DNA of 64,000 nt from Flavobacterium noncentrifugens. Lineage in GTDB: Bacteria; Bacteroidota; Bacteroidia; Flavobacteriales; Flavobacteriaceae. The stretch covers positions 124,001 through 188,000 of the forward strand of contig NZ_FNEZ01000004.1 in assembly GCF_900100375.1 (NCBI RefSeq). The letters run 5' to 3'. Each line of letters opens with the position of its first letter. The stretch's first letter is position 1. This document shows, piece after piece, positions 54,811 through 63,008 of the stretch. The position numbers and the translations under genes are program-made. The notes beneath the pieces are model-generated. The model ran no database searches. It was not told the origin of the DNA and saw only the letters and a program-made list of their open reading frames with translations.

Positions 54811-55061
54811 TTTTCGGCTAGTTTCGTGTCGATAATTTCCAACGCTGCGTCGACACTTGTCATTTTTTCCATTGAAACATTGTCGATTTCAATTCCAAAA
54901 GCTTCTTCAACATCCAGAACAATATCAACCAAATTAGCAGAATTGATCTTTAAATCATTAATGAAATCAGTACTTTCATTCAGCTTTTCAAATGCTTCCT
55001 GATCTTTAACATACGGTTTTACGATGTCTTTTAATTTTGATATGGCTTCTTCCCTATTCAT
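54807..55061 (-). CDS. Acyl carrier protein of the type III PKS operon
   Basis: This 84-residue acidic four-helix carrier has the attachment motif NDLKINSANLVDIVLDVEEA with Ser41 as the phosphopantetheine site, where housekeeping AcpP has DSL. The sequence thus differs from AcpP and belongs to a specialised pathway. It carries acyl intermediates for the ketosynthase and dehydratase of the same operon and perhaps hands the acyl chain to the type III synthase. It starts three bases after the VOC gene and overlaps the transferase gene. Confidence 0.88.
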   Translation of the reverse strand: MNREEAISKLKDIVKPYVKDQEAFEKLNESTDFINDLKINSANLVDIVLDVEEAFGIEIDNVSMEKMTSVDAALEIIDTKLAEK

Positions 55062-55064
55062 GGT

Positions 55065-55433
55065 TTATTTTTTTGCGATTACAATCCTGAAACCGTCCGG
55101 GTCGATATAAGTAACGCCGTTTGCATTCCAATATGGATTTTTTGAAGTTATGGATTTAATGTTATTTGATTCGAATTTCGTACAGATTTGTTCAAATTCG
55201 TTTTCATTTTCAGGATAAAAAACCAATAAATCATCTTCATCCGGTTCGTGTTTTGGCAATTCATCCGAAACTGTAAATTCCAGATGCCAATCCGAATTTG
55301 GCTTCCCGATGAAAACACCGTCATAATTATAGTGATTTTCAAAACGCCCCAAAATTTCAAATCCTGGAATGTTACAGTAAAAATCAATTATCAACTGCAA
55401 GTTTTTCGTATGCCGCGCCACTCTGAATGTCAT
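55065..55433 (-). CDS. VOC-fold protein in the type III PKS operon
   Basis: This protein has 122 residues from the ATG at 55433 (MTFRVARHTKNLQLIIDFYC); the longer frame would run into the ketosynthase gene. VOC features are FYCNIPGFEILGRF, WHLEFTVSD and YIDPDGFRIVI. The usual C-terminal metal-ligand Glu is Val/Ile here, so the metal site may be incomplete. It lies one base after the ketosynthase stop and three before the ACP, so it is certainly in the operon. Its role in the pathway is unknown; cyclase, lyase or product-binding functions are possible. Confidence 0.78.
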   Translation of the reverse strand: MTFRVARHTKNLQLIIDFYCNIPGFEILGRFENHYNYDGVFIGKPNSDWHLEFTVSDELPKHEPDEDDLLVFYPENENEFEQICTKFESNNIKSITSKNPYWNANGVTYIDPDGFRIVIAKK

Positions 55434-55434
55434 T

Positions 55435-56709
55435 TTATCCTTTAAATTTCTTAAAGATAACACATCCGTTGACATCTCCAAAGCCAAAACTCGCTTTTGC
55501 GACAACATTCAACTCTTTATTTATAAGTTTTGTCGGAATGCATTCTGAATCAATGATTTCCAGTATTTCCAGATTTACATCTTCGCAATTGATATTTGGA
55601 AAAATAAAATTGTGGTACAACTGCAAAACCGCCGCAACGCTTTCTACGCCGCCCGATGCCGAAAGGCAATGTCCGACCATCGATTTCAGCGAATTGATCG
55701 GTGGAAAATCTTTTCCTTTTCTCATCAAAGCTTTGCTCCAGTTTGAAATTTCCAGGCTGTCTTTTGAAGTCGCGGTCAGATGTCCGTTGATTGTATCGAT
55801 ATCTTTTCCGCTCACATTGGCATTTTTCAACGCATCAGAAATGCATTTTTGCACCGCTACCGGATTTGGCGCTGTCATCGAACCTTCACCGCGCTGTCCG
55901 CCTGAATTTACATTTCCGCCCAAAACCTCGCCGTAAATCCTTGCGCCTCTTTTCAATGCAGTTTCCAAATCTTCAAGCAGCAGAGCACCAGCGCCACTTC
56001 CCGGAACAAAGCCTGATGCTGTGGTACTCATCGGACGCGAACCTTTTTCCGGACTTTCGTTGTGTTTAAAAGTACAGACTTTCATTGCATCGAATCCGCC
56101 CCAAATGTATGGACCGGAATCGCTCGTTGCGCCTGCTAACATTCTTTTGGCTTTTCCAGATTTAATTCTTTCATAACACATCAAAATGCTTTCGGCTCCG
56201 GTTGTGCATGCGGCAGAATTTGTTGTGACCTGATTTCCGAGTCCGAGTTTTCCACCAATGTATGCGCTGATGCCACTTCCCATTGTTTGTGCAACCGCTG
56301 TGCTTCCAAGCCTTCGCGTTTGCAGATCGTCTATTTTATAAATGCTTTCGCGGAATTTCTCTATTCCCGAAGTTCCGGTTCCAAAAACTGTTCCGCTGTC
56401 CCAATCTGGATCTTTGTTGTTTTCCAATGACAATCCGGCATCTTTCCATGCATCGATTCCTGCGATTACGCCATATAGAATCCCTGTTGAATTGAAATTC
56501 CGAAGTTCGAGCTCTGAAAAATAATCGCGTTTTTTATCTTCTGAAATTTCTGGGGTTGCCGAAATCTGACACGAAAACTGCAAATCGGCCAGTTGCTGGT
56601 CAAATTTTATTCCGGATTTTCCAGCTTTTATCGCATCCAAAAACGCATCAAGCCCAACTCCATTTGGCGCTACAATCCCAAGCCCGGTAATTACAACTCT
56701 CCTTTCCAT
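55435..56709 (-). CDS. FabF-like beta-ketoacyl-ACP synthase in the type III PKS operon
   Basis: This 424-residue condensing enzyme has a complete active site: Cys168 in NSAACTTGAES, His310 in INGHLTATSKD and His347 in KSMVGHCLSASGG. The second motif is usually AHGTSTPLND; the change to GHLTATSKDS sets it apart from housekeeping FabF. It elongates an acyl chain on the operon ACP. It follows the dehydratase gene by one base. There is no visible ketoreductase or enoyl reductase in the operon, so those steps must be borrowed from fatty-acid synthesis or left out. Confidence 0.9.
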   Translation of the reverse strand: MERRVVITGLGIVAPNGVGLDAFLDAIKAGKSGIKFDQQLADLQFSCQISATPEISEDKKRDYFSELELRNFNSTGILYGVIAGIDAWKDAGLSLENNKDPDWDSGTVFGTGTSGIEKFRESIYKIDDLQTRRLGSTAVAQTMGSGISAYIGGKLGLGNQVTTNSAACTTGAESILMCYERIKSGKAKRMLAGATSDSGPYIWGGFDAMKVCTFKHNESPEKGSRPMSTTASGFVPGSGAGALLLEDLETALKRGARIYGEVLGGNVNSGGQRGEGSMTAPNPVAVQKCISDALKNANVSGKDIDTINGHLTATSKDSLEISNWSKALMRKGKDFPPINSLKSMVGHCLSASGGVESVAAVLQLYHNFIFPNINCEDVNLEILEIIDSECIPTKLINKELNVVAKASFGFGDVNGCVIFKKFKG

Positions 56710-56710
56710 A

Positions 56711-57139
56711 TTATACGATCATTCCGGCAATAGTTCCCGAACAGACTTCTTCGCCTCGCTCGTTTTTCATTGCGACTTTGCATTTTAATTTTCCGAAACG
56801 AAAATAGACTTTTTCAGAAATTACCGTCACTTTTTCATTCGGGGAAACTGGTTTTAAAAATTCCATTTCTGTTGATGTTAAACCAATTACAGTTTCCGAA
56901 TTGAATTGATCATCGAGTAAAAAAATTCCCAAACAAACCAATCCAATTTGTGCCATGGTTTCAGTCAAAATCACTCCGGGCGTTACCGGATTTTCTTTAA
57001 AATGTCCTTTATAGAAATCCAGGTTTTCATCAAAAAAGAATGTACCTTCTACTCCATTTTCATCAATACGAACGATTTCATCCACAAACAAAAACGGTTT
57101 GGAATACGGCAACTTCGATATGATTTCGTCTTTAATCAT
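56711..57139 (-). CDS. FabZ-like hotdog dehydratase in the type III PKS operon
   Basis: This protein has 142 residues from the ATG at 57139; a TTG at 57154 directly at the PKS stop is an alternative start. Hotdog fold with FabZ residues: YKGHFKENPVTPGVILTE carries His46 and, 14 residues on, Glu60 in TETMAQ, the same spacing as in E. coli FabZ. It should dehydrate beta-hydroxyacyl-ACP. Together with the ketosynthase and ACP it forms a small dedicated chain-building set, which may introduce a double bond into the starter. Confidence 0.88.
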   Translation of the reverse strand: MIKDEIISKLPYSKPFLFVDEIVRIDENGVEGTFFFDENLDFYKGHFKENPVTPGVILTETMAQIGLVCLGIFLLDDQFNSETVIGLTSTEMEFLKPVSPNEKVTVISEKVYFRFGKLKCKVAMKNERGEEVCSGTIAGMIV

Positions 57140-57154
57140 CGTTGTAGATTTCAA

Positions 57155-58207
57155 TTACCATTGCAGCAATACGCGCTGTGCGGAAAATCCGGGACCGAAA
57201 CTCAGCATAACGCCTTTCTCTCCTTTTTTCGGATTTTCATCCATGATTTTTTCGAGTACATATAAAACCGTAGCGCTTGACATATTCCCGTAAAGCCTTA
57301 AAATCTCTTTGGTTGCGTTGATATTCTTTCCCAATCCCGAGAATAATTCTTCGACTGTATGAACGATTTTTTTTCCACCCGGATGAAAGATCAAATGATC
57401 GATATCTTCAATTTTCAGATTATTTTTTGCTAAGAACGGATGAATAATATCAGGGAAATGAGACGCGATCGTTTCGGGAACTTCAATGTCGAGAACCATT
57501 TGCAATCCCGAATTCGTAAGCTTAAAACCCATCATGTGCTCATTGTCATAAAAATGGTACATTTCGTCAGCAAGGATTTCCGGTCCTGAATCTCTTTCGT
57601 CGGAAGATAGCAACGCACAAGCCGCACCATCGCCGAAAATCGCAGCACTTACGACATTTGCCATCGAATAATCATCCAACTGGAAAGTCGCCGTCGGACT
57701 TTCTACTGCAATGACAGCAGCGCGTTTCCCAGGATTCGCTTTTAAGAAATTTCGGGCGTAAATAATTCCTGAAATTCCGGCGGCACAGCCCATTTCTGTA
57801 ACCGGCAAACGCACAATATCCTGCCGTAATTTCAATTTATTGATCAGATAAGCATCTAATGACGGAATCATGATTCCGGTGCAACTGACCGTGATGATGT
57901 AATCGAGCGTTTCAGGTTTCCAGTTGGCTTTTTCGAGCGCTTTGATCAATACTTTTTCACCGAGTTCAATGACTTCGCGCGTGTAAATATCATTTTTTTG
58001 TTCGAATGAAGTCGCTGTAAAAACTTCTGAGGGTTCCATAATAGAATAGCGTTTGTCAACCGCAGCACCTTCGAAAATCTTTTTGACTTTGCGGATGAAA
58101 CGCTCGTCCTGGCCGTGAAGCCAAGTGTCGAGAAACGGAATGATTTCTTCAGTTGTTTTGTGGTATTTCGGAAGTTGTTTGGCAACAGCCTGTATTTTTA
58201 CGCTCAT
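57155..58207 (-). CDS. Type III polyketide synthase (chalcone/stilbene synthase family)
   Basis: This protein has 350 residues from the ATG at 58207, which overlaps the methyltransferase stop as ATGA; an upstream start at 58249 would lie inside that gene. The catalytic triad is complete: Cys109 in VSCTGIMIPS, His275 in IFHPGGKK and Asn308 in LYGNMSSA. The end SFGPGFSAQRVLLQW is the family G-x-G-P-G loop region. It extends an acyl starter with malonyl-CoA and cyclises it to a resorcinol, pyrone or phloroglucinol. The neighbouring methyltransferase and flavoprotein resemble the srsABC logic for methylated phenolic lipids of Streptomyces. The ring type is not predictable from sequence. Confidence 0.93.
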   Translation of the reverse strand: MSVKIQAVAKQLPKYHKTTEEIIPFLDTWLHGQDERFIRKVKKIFEGAAVDKRYSIMEPSEVFTATSFEQKNDIYTREVIELGEKVLIKALEKANWKPETLDYIITVSCTGIMIPSLDAYLINKLKLRQDIVRLPVTEMGCAAGISGIIYARNFLKANPGKRAAVIAVESPTATFQLDDYSMANVVSAAIFGDGAACALLSSDERDSGPEILADEMYHFYDNEHMMGFKLTNSGLQMVLDIEVPETIASHFPDIIHPFLAKNNLKIEDIDHLIFHPGGKKIVHTVEELFSGLGKNINATKEILRLYGNMSSATVLYVLEKIMDENPKKGEKGVMLSFGPGFSAQRVLLQW

Positions 58208-58914
58208 GTTTTTGAAATGATCCATTGGTAGCGGAACGCCCATTTCCATTGGATTTTATAATTGGTTAATTGTAATTTTTTTGAGTAATCGATCAGTTCC
58301 TGTTTTTTAAATCCGCGTAAAATGGAAGTCAAACCATCTTCGCGCGGCATTTTTTTGAGTTGGAAAACAAAACCCAGCAATTGGAATAACCGGTATGCCA
58401 ATGCACTTCTCTGCAAATCGTTGATCACAATCCCGATTCTGGAATTTCGTTTTAATATTCGCATGATCCAAAGCAATTCTTCTTCTTTAAAATGATGCAA
58501 AGTCAACGTACATAAGGAAATATCATATTGAAAGTTTTCAAACTTCGGACTAAAAACATTCTCAGTAAGGTACGAAATATTGGGATAAACCGTCGATAAT
58601 TCTTTGGCGCGAAGAATCGTATTGTGGTTTGCATCGATGCCAATCAATTTAAAATTCCGGTTTTCCTGCTGGGCAAAATCAGCGAGCATCCGTAACATGT
58701 CACCGTTTCCGCAGCCGAGATCGATTATTTTAATTTCCTGAGAAAGTGGTACATTTTCAATCAAGGATTTTACGCCGTCAAGCGTAATTTTGTTTCCTCC
58801 AAGCAAACGGTTGATGCTTGCGATTTTGTCTAACGCATCAATAAGATTTTCGCCTTCCATCGCAAAATCATCCATAATTTCGGGATCATCGGTTCTGTAA
58901 GTCGTATCGATCAT
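58204..58914 (-). CDS. SAM-dependent methyltransferase of the type III PKS operon
   Basis: This protein has 236 residues from the ATG at 58914, which overlaps the flavoprotein stop as ATGA. It is a class I Rossmann methyltransferase: motif I is IIDLGCGNGDMLRML (about 63-77), motif II region LIGIDANHNTILRAKEL, then ISLCTLTLHHFKEEELLW. It probably methylates the phenolic or aromatic product of the type III synthase on oxygen or carbon. It overlaps both neighbours by four bases, so it belongs firmly to the operon. Confidence 0.88.
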   Translation of the reverse strand: MIDTTYRTDDPEIMDDFAMEGENLIDALDKIASINRLLGGNKITLDGVKSLIENVPLSQEIKIIDLGCGNGDMLRMLADFAQQENRNFKLIGIDANHNTILRAKELSTVYPNISYLTENVFSPKFENFQYDISLCTLTLHHFKEEELLWIMRILKRNSRIGIVINDLQRSALAYRLFQLLGFVFQLKKMPREDGLTSILRGFKKQELIDYSKKLQLTNYKIQWKWAFRYQWIISKT

Positions 58915-60044
58915 TGTGGGGTTGTTAATAATTCGCCGTGCGTTTGTCTGATCATCATGGGCAGTAATGCCGGAAACCATACAAAAACACGGATCAAAAT
59001 TTCAGAAAGCCGTTGCTGTTGCAGCAATTTTCCTAAAAACCGTCCCATTTTGAGCCTTTTTGAAAAATGACTGTTCCAGGATTTATGGTATTCTTTTTCA
59101 AGTGATTCGCGGGAAAGGCTTTCTTGTTTTAAATATTTGGTTACCGATTCAGACACTATTTTCGCACTGTGTATCGCCATGGCCATTCCGTTTCCACACA
59201 ATGGATGAATGAGTCCGGCCGTGTCGCCAACCATTAAAACGCGATTTTCTACGCATTTCTTTTTATCGAATGAAATTTGGCTTATCGTTAGGGGCTTTTC
59301 AAAAATCGCAGTCGCATTTTCAAAAACAGCTTTCAGTACCGGATTTTTATAAACGACATTTTTCTGGTATTCGTCGAGGTTTTTATATTGTTTGAACGTT
59401 TCAAAATCGGCCAAATAACAAATATTAATTGTATCATTTTCAACTTTGGAAACACCGCAATAGCCGCCTTTAAAATTGTGTAATCCAACAGTTTCATCAG
59501 GAAAATTTCCTTTGTAATGTCCTTTTACTGCAAGCCACGGTGATTTTTTTACGATAAAATCGCGGTGCATTTTCTGATCCAAATTGGAACGTTTGCCGAA
59601 AGCGCCAATGACAATTTTAGATTTCAGGATTTCGTTGTTCGAAAGCGTTACTAAAAATTCGTCATTTGAAAAATCGATTTCAGTGACCGTTTCTTCAACA
59701 ACTTTACAATTTTGTGAAACTGCTTTTTGAAATAAATAATGATCGAATGCAAATCTACTAATGCCAAATCCGCCCAAAGGCAAATTTCCATGAATGATTT
59801 TTCCTGTTCCTGTGGAAAAAATGATCTCCCGAATTTTCGTTGGATGCAAAACTTCGGGATTTATGCCAAGCCAATCCAGATAAGGCAGCACTTCATTTGA
59901 AATGTATTCGCCGCAGACTTTATGCCTTGGATATTTATTTTTGTCGATCACTGTCACGGGAAATCCATTTTTTGATAAATGAATCGCGCTCGTAAGTCCG
60001 GCCAAACCGCCGCCAACAATAATGATATGATTATTTTCGTCCAT
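58911..60044 (-). CDS. FAD-dependent oxidoreductase/hydroxylase of the type III PKS operon
   Basis: This 377-residue flavoprotein belongs to the PHBH/geranylgeranyl-reductase-like group. It has the dinucleotide fold IIIVGGGLAGLTSAIHLSKN, VCGEYISNEVLPYL, and the second FAD motif VLMVGDTAGLIHPLCGNGMA. The C-terminus has a hydrophobic amphipathic stretch (IRVFVWFPALLPMMI) that may contact membrane. By analogy with SrsC it could hydroxylate a phenolic lipid to a quinol or quinone; reduction of a double bond is the other option. It is the first gene of the operon. No good promoter match was found in the 143-base gap upstream. Confidence 0.88.
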   Translation of the reverse strand: MDENNHIIIVGGGLAGLTSAIHLSKNGFPVTVIDKNKYPRHKVCGEYISNEVLPYLDWLGINPEVLHPTKIREIIFSTGTGKIIHGNLPLGGFGISRFAFDHYLFQKAVSQNCKVVEETVTEIDFSNDEFLVTLSNNEILKSKIVIGAFGKRSNLDQKMHRDFIVKKSPWLAVKGHYKGNFPDETVGLHNFKGGYCGVSKVENDTINICYLADFETFKQYKNLDEYQKNVVYKNPVLKAVFENATAIFEKPLTISQISFDKKKCVENRVLMVGDTAGLIHPLCGNGMAMAIHSAKIVSESVTKYLKQESLSRESLEKEYHKSWNSHFSKRLKMGRFLGKLLQQQRLSEILIRVFVWFPALLPMMIRQTHGELLTTPQ

Positions 60045-60139
60045 AATAATGCGCTAATTTATGGATTTAAGCCAATTAAATGTTGCAGCTGAAAGTTTAA
60101 AGTTTACAATTTAACCATGTTTATCGTTCCTAAAATGAA

Positions 60140-60165
60140 AAAACCTGACGATTGCCAGGCTTTCT
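60140..60165 (-). terminator. Terminator of the DUF4082-like lipoprotein gene
   Basis: On the minus strand AAAGCCTG pairs with CAGGTTTT (one G-U pair) around an 8-base loop, and T residues follow. It isolates the lipoprotein gene from the downstream polyketide operon. Confidence 0.7.
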
Positions 60166-60187
60166 AAATAGTTGTAAAATGATACTG

Positions 60188-60796
60188 TTAATCTTTCTGA
60201 AACTTGAATCTGATATCGCCGGCATAATAATCATCACGCATCACATTTGGAATTGTTTGCGAGGTACCGTTAATATAGCCATAGTTTGTGATTTTAATAT
60301 CCCCGACAGTTATTGGGTATGAAGTAGCTGAAGCGTCTGGCTTGCTATAATTGTACCAATCGTTGCTATTAAAAGTAAACATATATTCCTTGTCTTTCGT
60401 TAAAACCAATGCAGTAATGTTTTTTGAAACTTCTACATCAGGCGAAGCGACGTCAATAAGTTCTGTTCTTAATACAGTTGCGGTAGCTTTGTCCCAAATA
60501 GCGATTCGCATTCCCGAATGAATATCCGGAATTTTTGCGCTGATTGAAGTGATTTTTCCATTAACCGTCGGCGTAAAGGCGATACCAAATTCGGCATCTC
60601 CAGAATCTTTTTTATTTTCTATTTTGGTAAATCCCGCTGCTTGTAAATATCCGGACAAAGGATCCTGCGTGATGTTTTCCGGTGCTGCGACATCACTATC
60701 GTCATCACTGCTGCAACTTACGATTGGCAGCATCATACAAGCAAATAAAGTTAATTTTAAAAAGTTTGTTTTCAGATTTAAAAAATTTGTGTCCAT
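60188..60796 (-). CDS. DUF4082-like envelope lipoprotein
   Basis: This 202-residue lipoprotein has the signal LFACMMLPIVSC (Cys28) followed by SSDDDSD, an acidic stretch that often goes with surface exposure in Bacteroidota. The body (about 55-200) is a beta domain with FGIAFTPTVNGKITSISAKI and MRIAIWDKATATVLRTELI and later DDYYAGDIRFKFQ. This is the pattern of DUF4082 domains, which occur in extracellular proteins. The function is unknown. It is a single gene with its own terminator between acs and the polyketide operon. Confidence 0.72.
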   Translation of the reverse strand: MDTNFLNLKTNFLKLTLFACMMLPIVSCSSDDDSDVAAPENITQDPLSGYLQAAGFTKIENKKDSGDAEFGIAFTPTVNGKITSISAKIPDIHSGMRIAIWDKATATVLRTELIDVASPDVEVSKNITALVLTKDKEYMFTFNSNDWYNYSKPDASATSYPITVGDIKITNYGYINGTSQTIPNVMRDDYYAGDIRFKFQKD

Positions 60797-60894
60797 GATT
60801 TCATTTGTTTAGATTGTTTATATTATGTTTAGTTAAGACAGTTGCTTAACAATACGGTAAATATCTATTTGATGTAACTAAATGAAAAACAGAA

Positions 60895-60925
60895 ATATAC
60901 AAACAGCCTGTTTCAATATACAAAC
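60895..60925. repeat. Direct repeat ATATACAAAC with 21-bp period
   Basis: ATATACAAAC occurs at 60895-60904 and 60916-60925, exactly two helical turns apart, about 100 bases upstream of the lipoprotein start. Such spacing is used by LytTR- and AraC-type regulators. It may be an operator or chance in AT-rich sequence. Confidence 0.4.
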
Positions 60926-60960
60926 TCATGGATTGTACTATTTTAAAAAAATAATATTAA

Positions 60961-60983
60961 AAAAGCCGCTCTTATAGCGGCTT
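60961..60983 (-). terminator. Terminator of acs
   Basis: AAGCCGCT (60963-60970) pairs with AGCGGCTT (60976-60983); on the minus strand a T run follows. It lies five bases after the acs stop. Confidence 0.85.
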
Positions 60984-60987
60984 AAAT

Positions 60988-62895
60988 TTATAATCTTCCT
61001 TCCTTGATTTCATCTACAATTTCAGGATTCAGTAAAGTGGTTGTGTCCCCGAAATTTGAAAAATCCCCTTCAGCGATCTTTCGCAAAATGCGCCTCATGA
61101 TTTTTCCGGAGCGCGTTTTTGGCAATCCTGAGACAAATTGGATCTTATCGAGTTTTGCAATCGGGCCAATTTGGTTTGAAATCGCCTGATTGATCTCGTT
61201 TGAAAGGTTTGTACGGTCGCGGCTTTCGCCTGTATCTTTCAAAATGATAAATCCGTATAAGGCATTTCCTTTGATGTCGTGCGGAAATCCTACAATCGCA
61301 GATTCTGCTACGGCCGGATGTTCGTTGATGGCGTCTTCAATTGGTGCTGTTCCTAAATTGTGTCCGGAAACAATTACTACATCATCAACGCGGCCGGTGA
61401 TTCTGTAATAACCCACTTCGTCCCTCAATGCGCCGTCGCCTGTGAAATATTTCCCTGGAAATGTAGAGAAATACGTGTCTTTGTATCGTTGATGGTCGCC
61501 CCAGATCGTTCTTGCAATTCCCGGCCACGGAAACTTAATGCACAAACTTCCAACAACTTGGTTTCCTTCAATTTCATTGCGCTTTTCGTCCATTAAAACC
61601 GGTTGGATTCCAGGCAACGGCAAAGTCGCATAAGTTGGTTTTGTTGGCGTTACAAATGGAACCGGGGAAATCAAAATACCGCCGGTTTCTGTTTGCCACC
61701 AGGTATCTACAAGCGGGCAACGCTTTCCTCCTACGTGGTCGTTGTACCAATGCCAGGCTTCTTCGTTGATCGGTTCGCCTACAGATCCAATAACTTTTAG
61801 CGAACTCAACGGAAATCTCTGAACGTAATCAATGCTTTCTTTTGCTAACGAGCGTATCGCTGTCGGCGCGGTGTAAAACTGGTTGACTTTGTGTTTTTCG
61901 ATGACTTCCCAAAAGCGGCTGAAATCAGGATAAGACGGAATTCCTTCGAAAATAACAGTCGTCGCACCGTTCAATAATGGCCCATATAAAATATATGAAT
62001 GCCCGGTGATCCAACCGATGTCAGCCGTACACCAATAGACATCGTTTTCTTCGTAATTGAAAATATTTTTAAAAGTATAAGCGGTATACACCATATATCC
62101 CGCAGTCGTATGCACCATTCCTTTCGGTTTTCCGGTCGAGCCAGAGGTGTATAAAATAAACAATGGATCTTCGGCGTCCATGATTTCAGCAACGTTGTTA
62201 TCTGAAGCATCATCGAGTAGTTGCTGCAACCAAAGGTCGCGTCCGGCAGTCATTTTGACTTCTTCATTGGTACGTTTTACCACCAAAACCGATTTTACAG
62301 ACGGACAAGTGTTTAATGCTTCATCTATAATTCCTTTTAAATCTATTGTTTTATTACCTCGGAAACCGCCGTCAGAAGTAATGACCAATTTACAATCGGA
62401 GTCATTGATTCGGGTTGCTACAGCAGATGAAGAAAATCCGGCGAAAACAACTGAGTGAATGGCACCGATTCTCGCGCAAGCTAAAACAGCAACCGCCAAT
62501 TCCGGAATCATTGGCAGATAAATACATACGCGGTCGCCTTTTTCGATTCCCTGGTCGCGAAGCACATTCGCCATTTTACAAACACGCTGGTGGAGTTCAT
62601 TGTATGTAATGTGTTGCGCTTCCTCTTTCGGGTCGTTCGGTTCAAAAATGATTGCGGTTTTGTTGCCACGTCGGGCTAAATGACGGTCGACGCAATTTTT
62701 TACGATGTTGACTTTGGCACCTGTAAACCATTTAATGTCGGCTTCAGCCATATCAAATTCGACCACTTTATCCCATTGCTGATACCATTGAAAATTTTCC
62801 TCTGCGATTTTTCCCCAGAATTTACGCGGCTCGCGAATCGATTTGTTGTAATGCTTGAAGTATTGTTCTAAATTGTCAATTTTATAATAGCTCAT
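60988..62895 (-). CDS. acs: Acetyl-CoA synthetase
   Basis: This 635-residue ANL-superfamily ligase is of normal Acs length. The start has FKHYNKSIREPRKFWGKIAE, the P-loop is YTSGSTGKPKGMVHTTAGY, then WWQTETGG and the A8/A10 motifs with RSGKIMRR, where Lys598 is the site acetylated in known Acs enzymes. It activates acetate to acetyl-CoA through acetyl-AMP. A second ligase gene lies upstream on the same strand, 113 bases away. In many bacteria acs is near DUF294/exonuclease genes, as is roughly the case here, but separated by the polyketide operon. Confidence 0.95.
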   Translation of the reverse strand: MSYYKIDNLEQYFKHYNKSIREPRKFWGKIAEENFQWYQQWDKVVEFDMAEADIKWFTGAKVNIVKNCVDRHLARRGNKTAIIFEPNDPKEEAQHITYNELHQRVCKMANVLRDQGIEKGDRVCIYLPMIPELAVAVLACARIGAIHSVVFAGFSSSAVATRINDSDCKLVITSDGGFRGNKTIDLKGIIDEALNTCPSVKSVLVVKRTNEEVKMTAGRDLWLQQLLDDASDNNVAEIMDAEDPLFILYTSGSTGKPKGMVHTTAGYMVYTAYTFKNIFNYEENDVYWCTADIGWITGHSYILYGPLLNGATTVIFEGIPSYPDFSRFWEVIEKHKVNQFYTAPTAIRSLAKESIDYVQRFPLSSLKVIGSVGEPINEEAWHWYNDHVGGKRCPLVDTWWQTETGGILISPVPFVTPTKPTYATLPLPGIQPVLMDEKRNEIEGNQVVGSLCIKFPWPGIARTIWGDHQRYKDTYFSTFPGKYFTGDGALRDEVGYYRITGRVDDVVIVSGHNLGTAPIEDAINEHPAVAESAIVGFPHDIKGNALYGFIILKDTGESRDRTNLSNEINQAISNQIGPIAKLDKIQFVSGLPKTRSGKIMRRILRKIAEGDFSNFGDTTTLLNPEIVDEIKEGRL

Positions 62896-63008
62896 GGTGC
62901 TGAATTTTAGAATCGGTTTGTTTTTGTAAATATAAGGAACGTTATTTTATATCGAATATATATCTTGCAAAATAAATATACATAATTAAATTTTTAGCTG
63001 TTTTAATT

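Noticed and set aside
58208..58249. Longer type III PKS start at 58249
   Set aside because: It would overlap the methyltransferase by 46 bases; the ATG at 58207 gives the ATGA overlap and the family-typical start.
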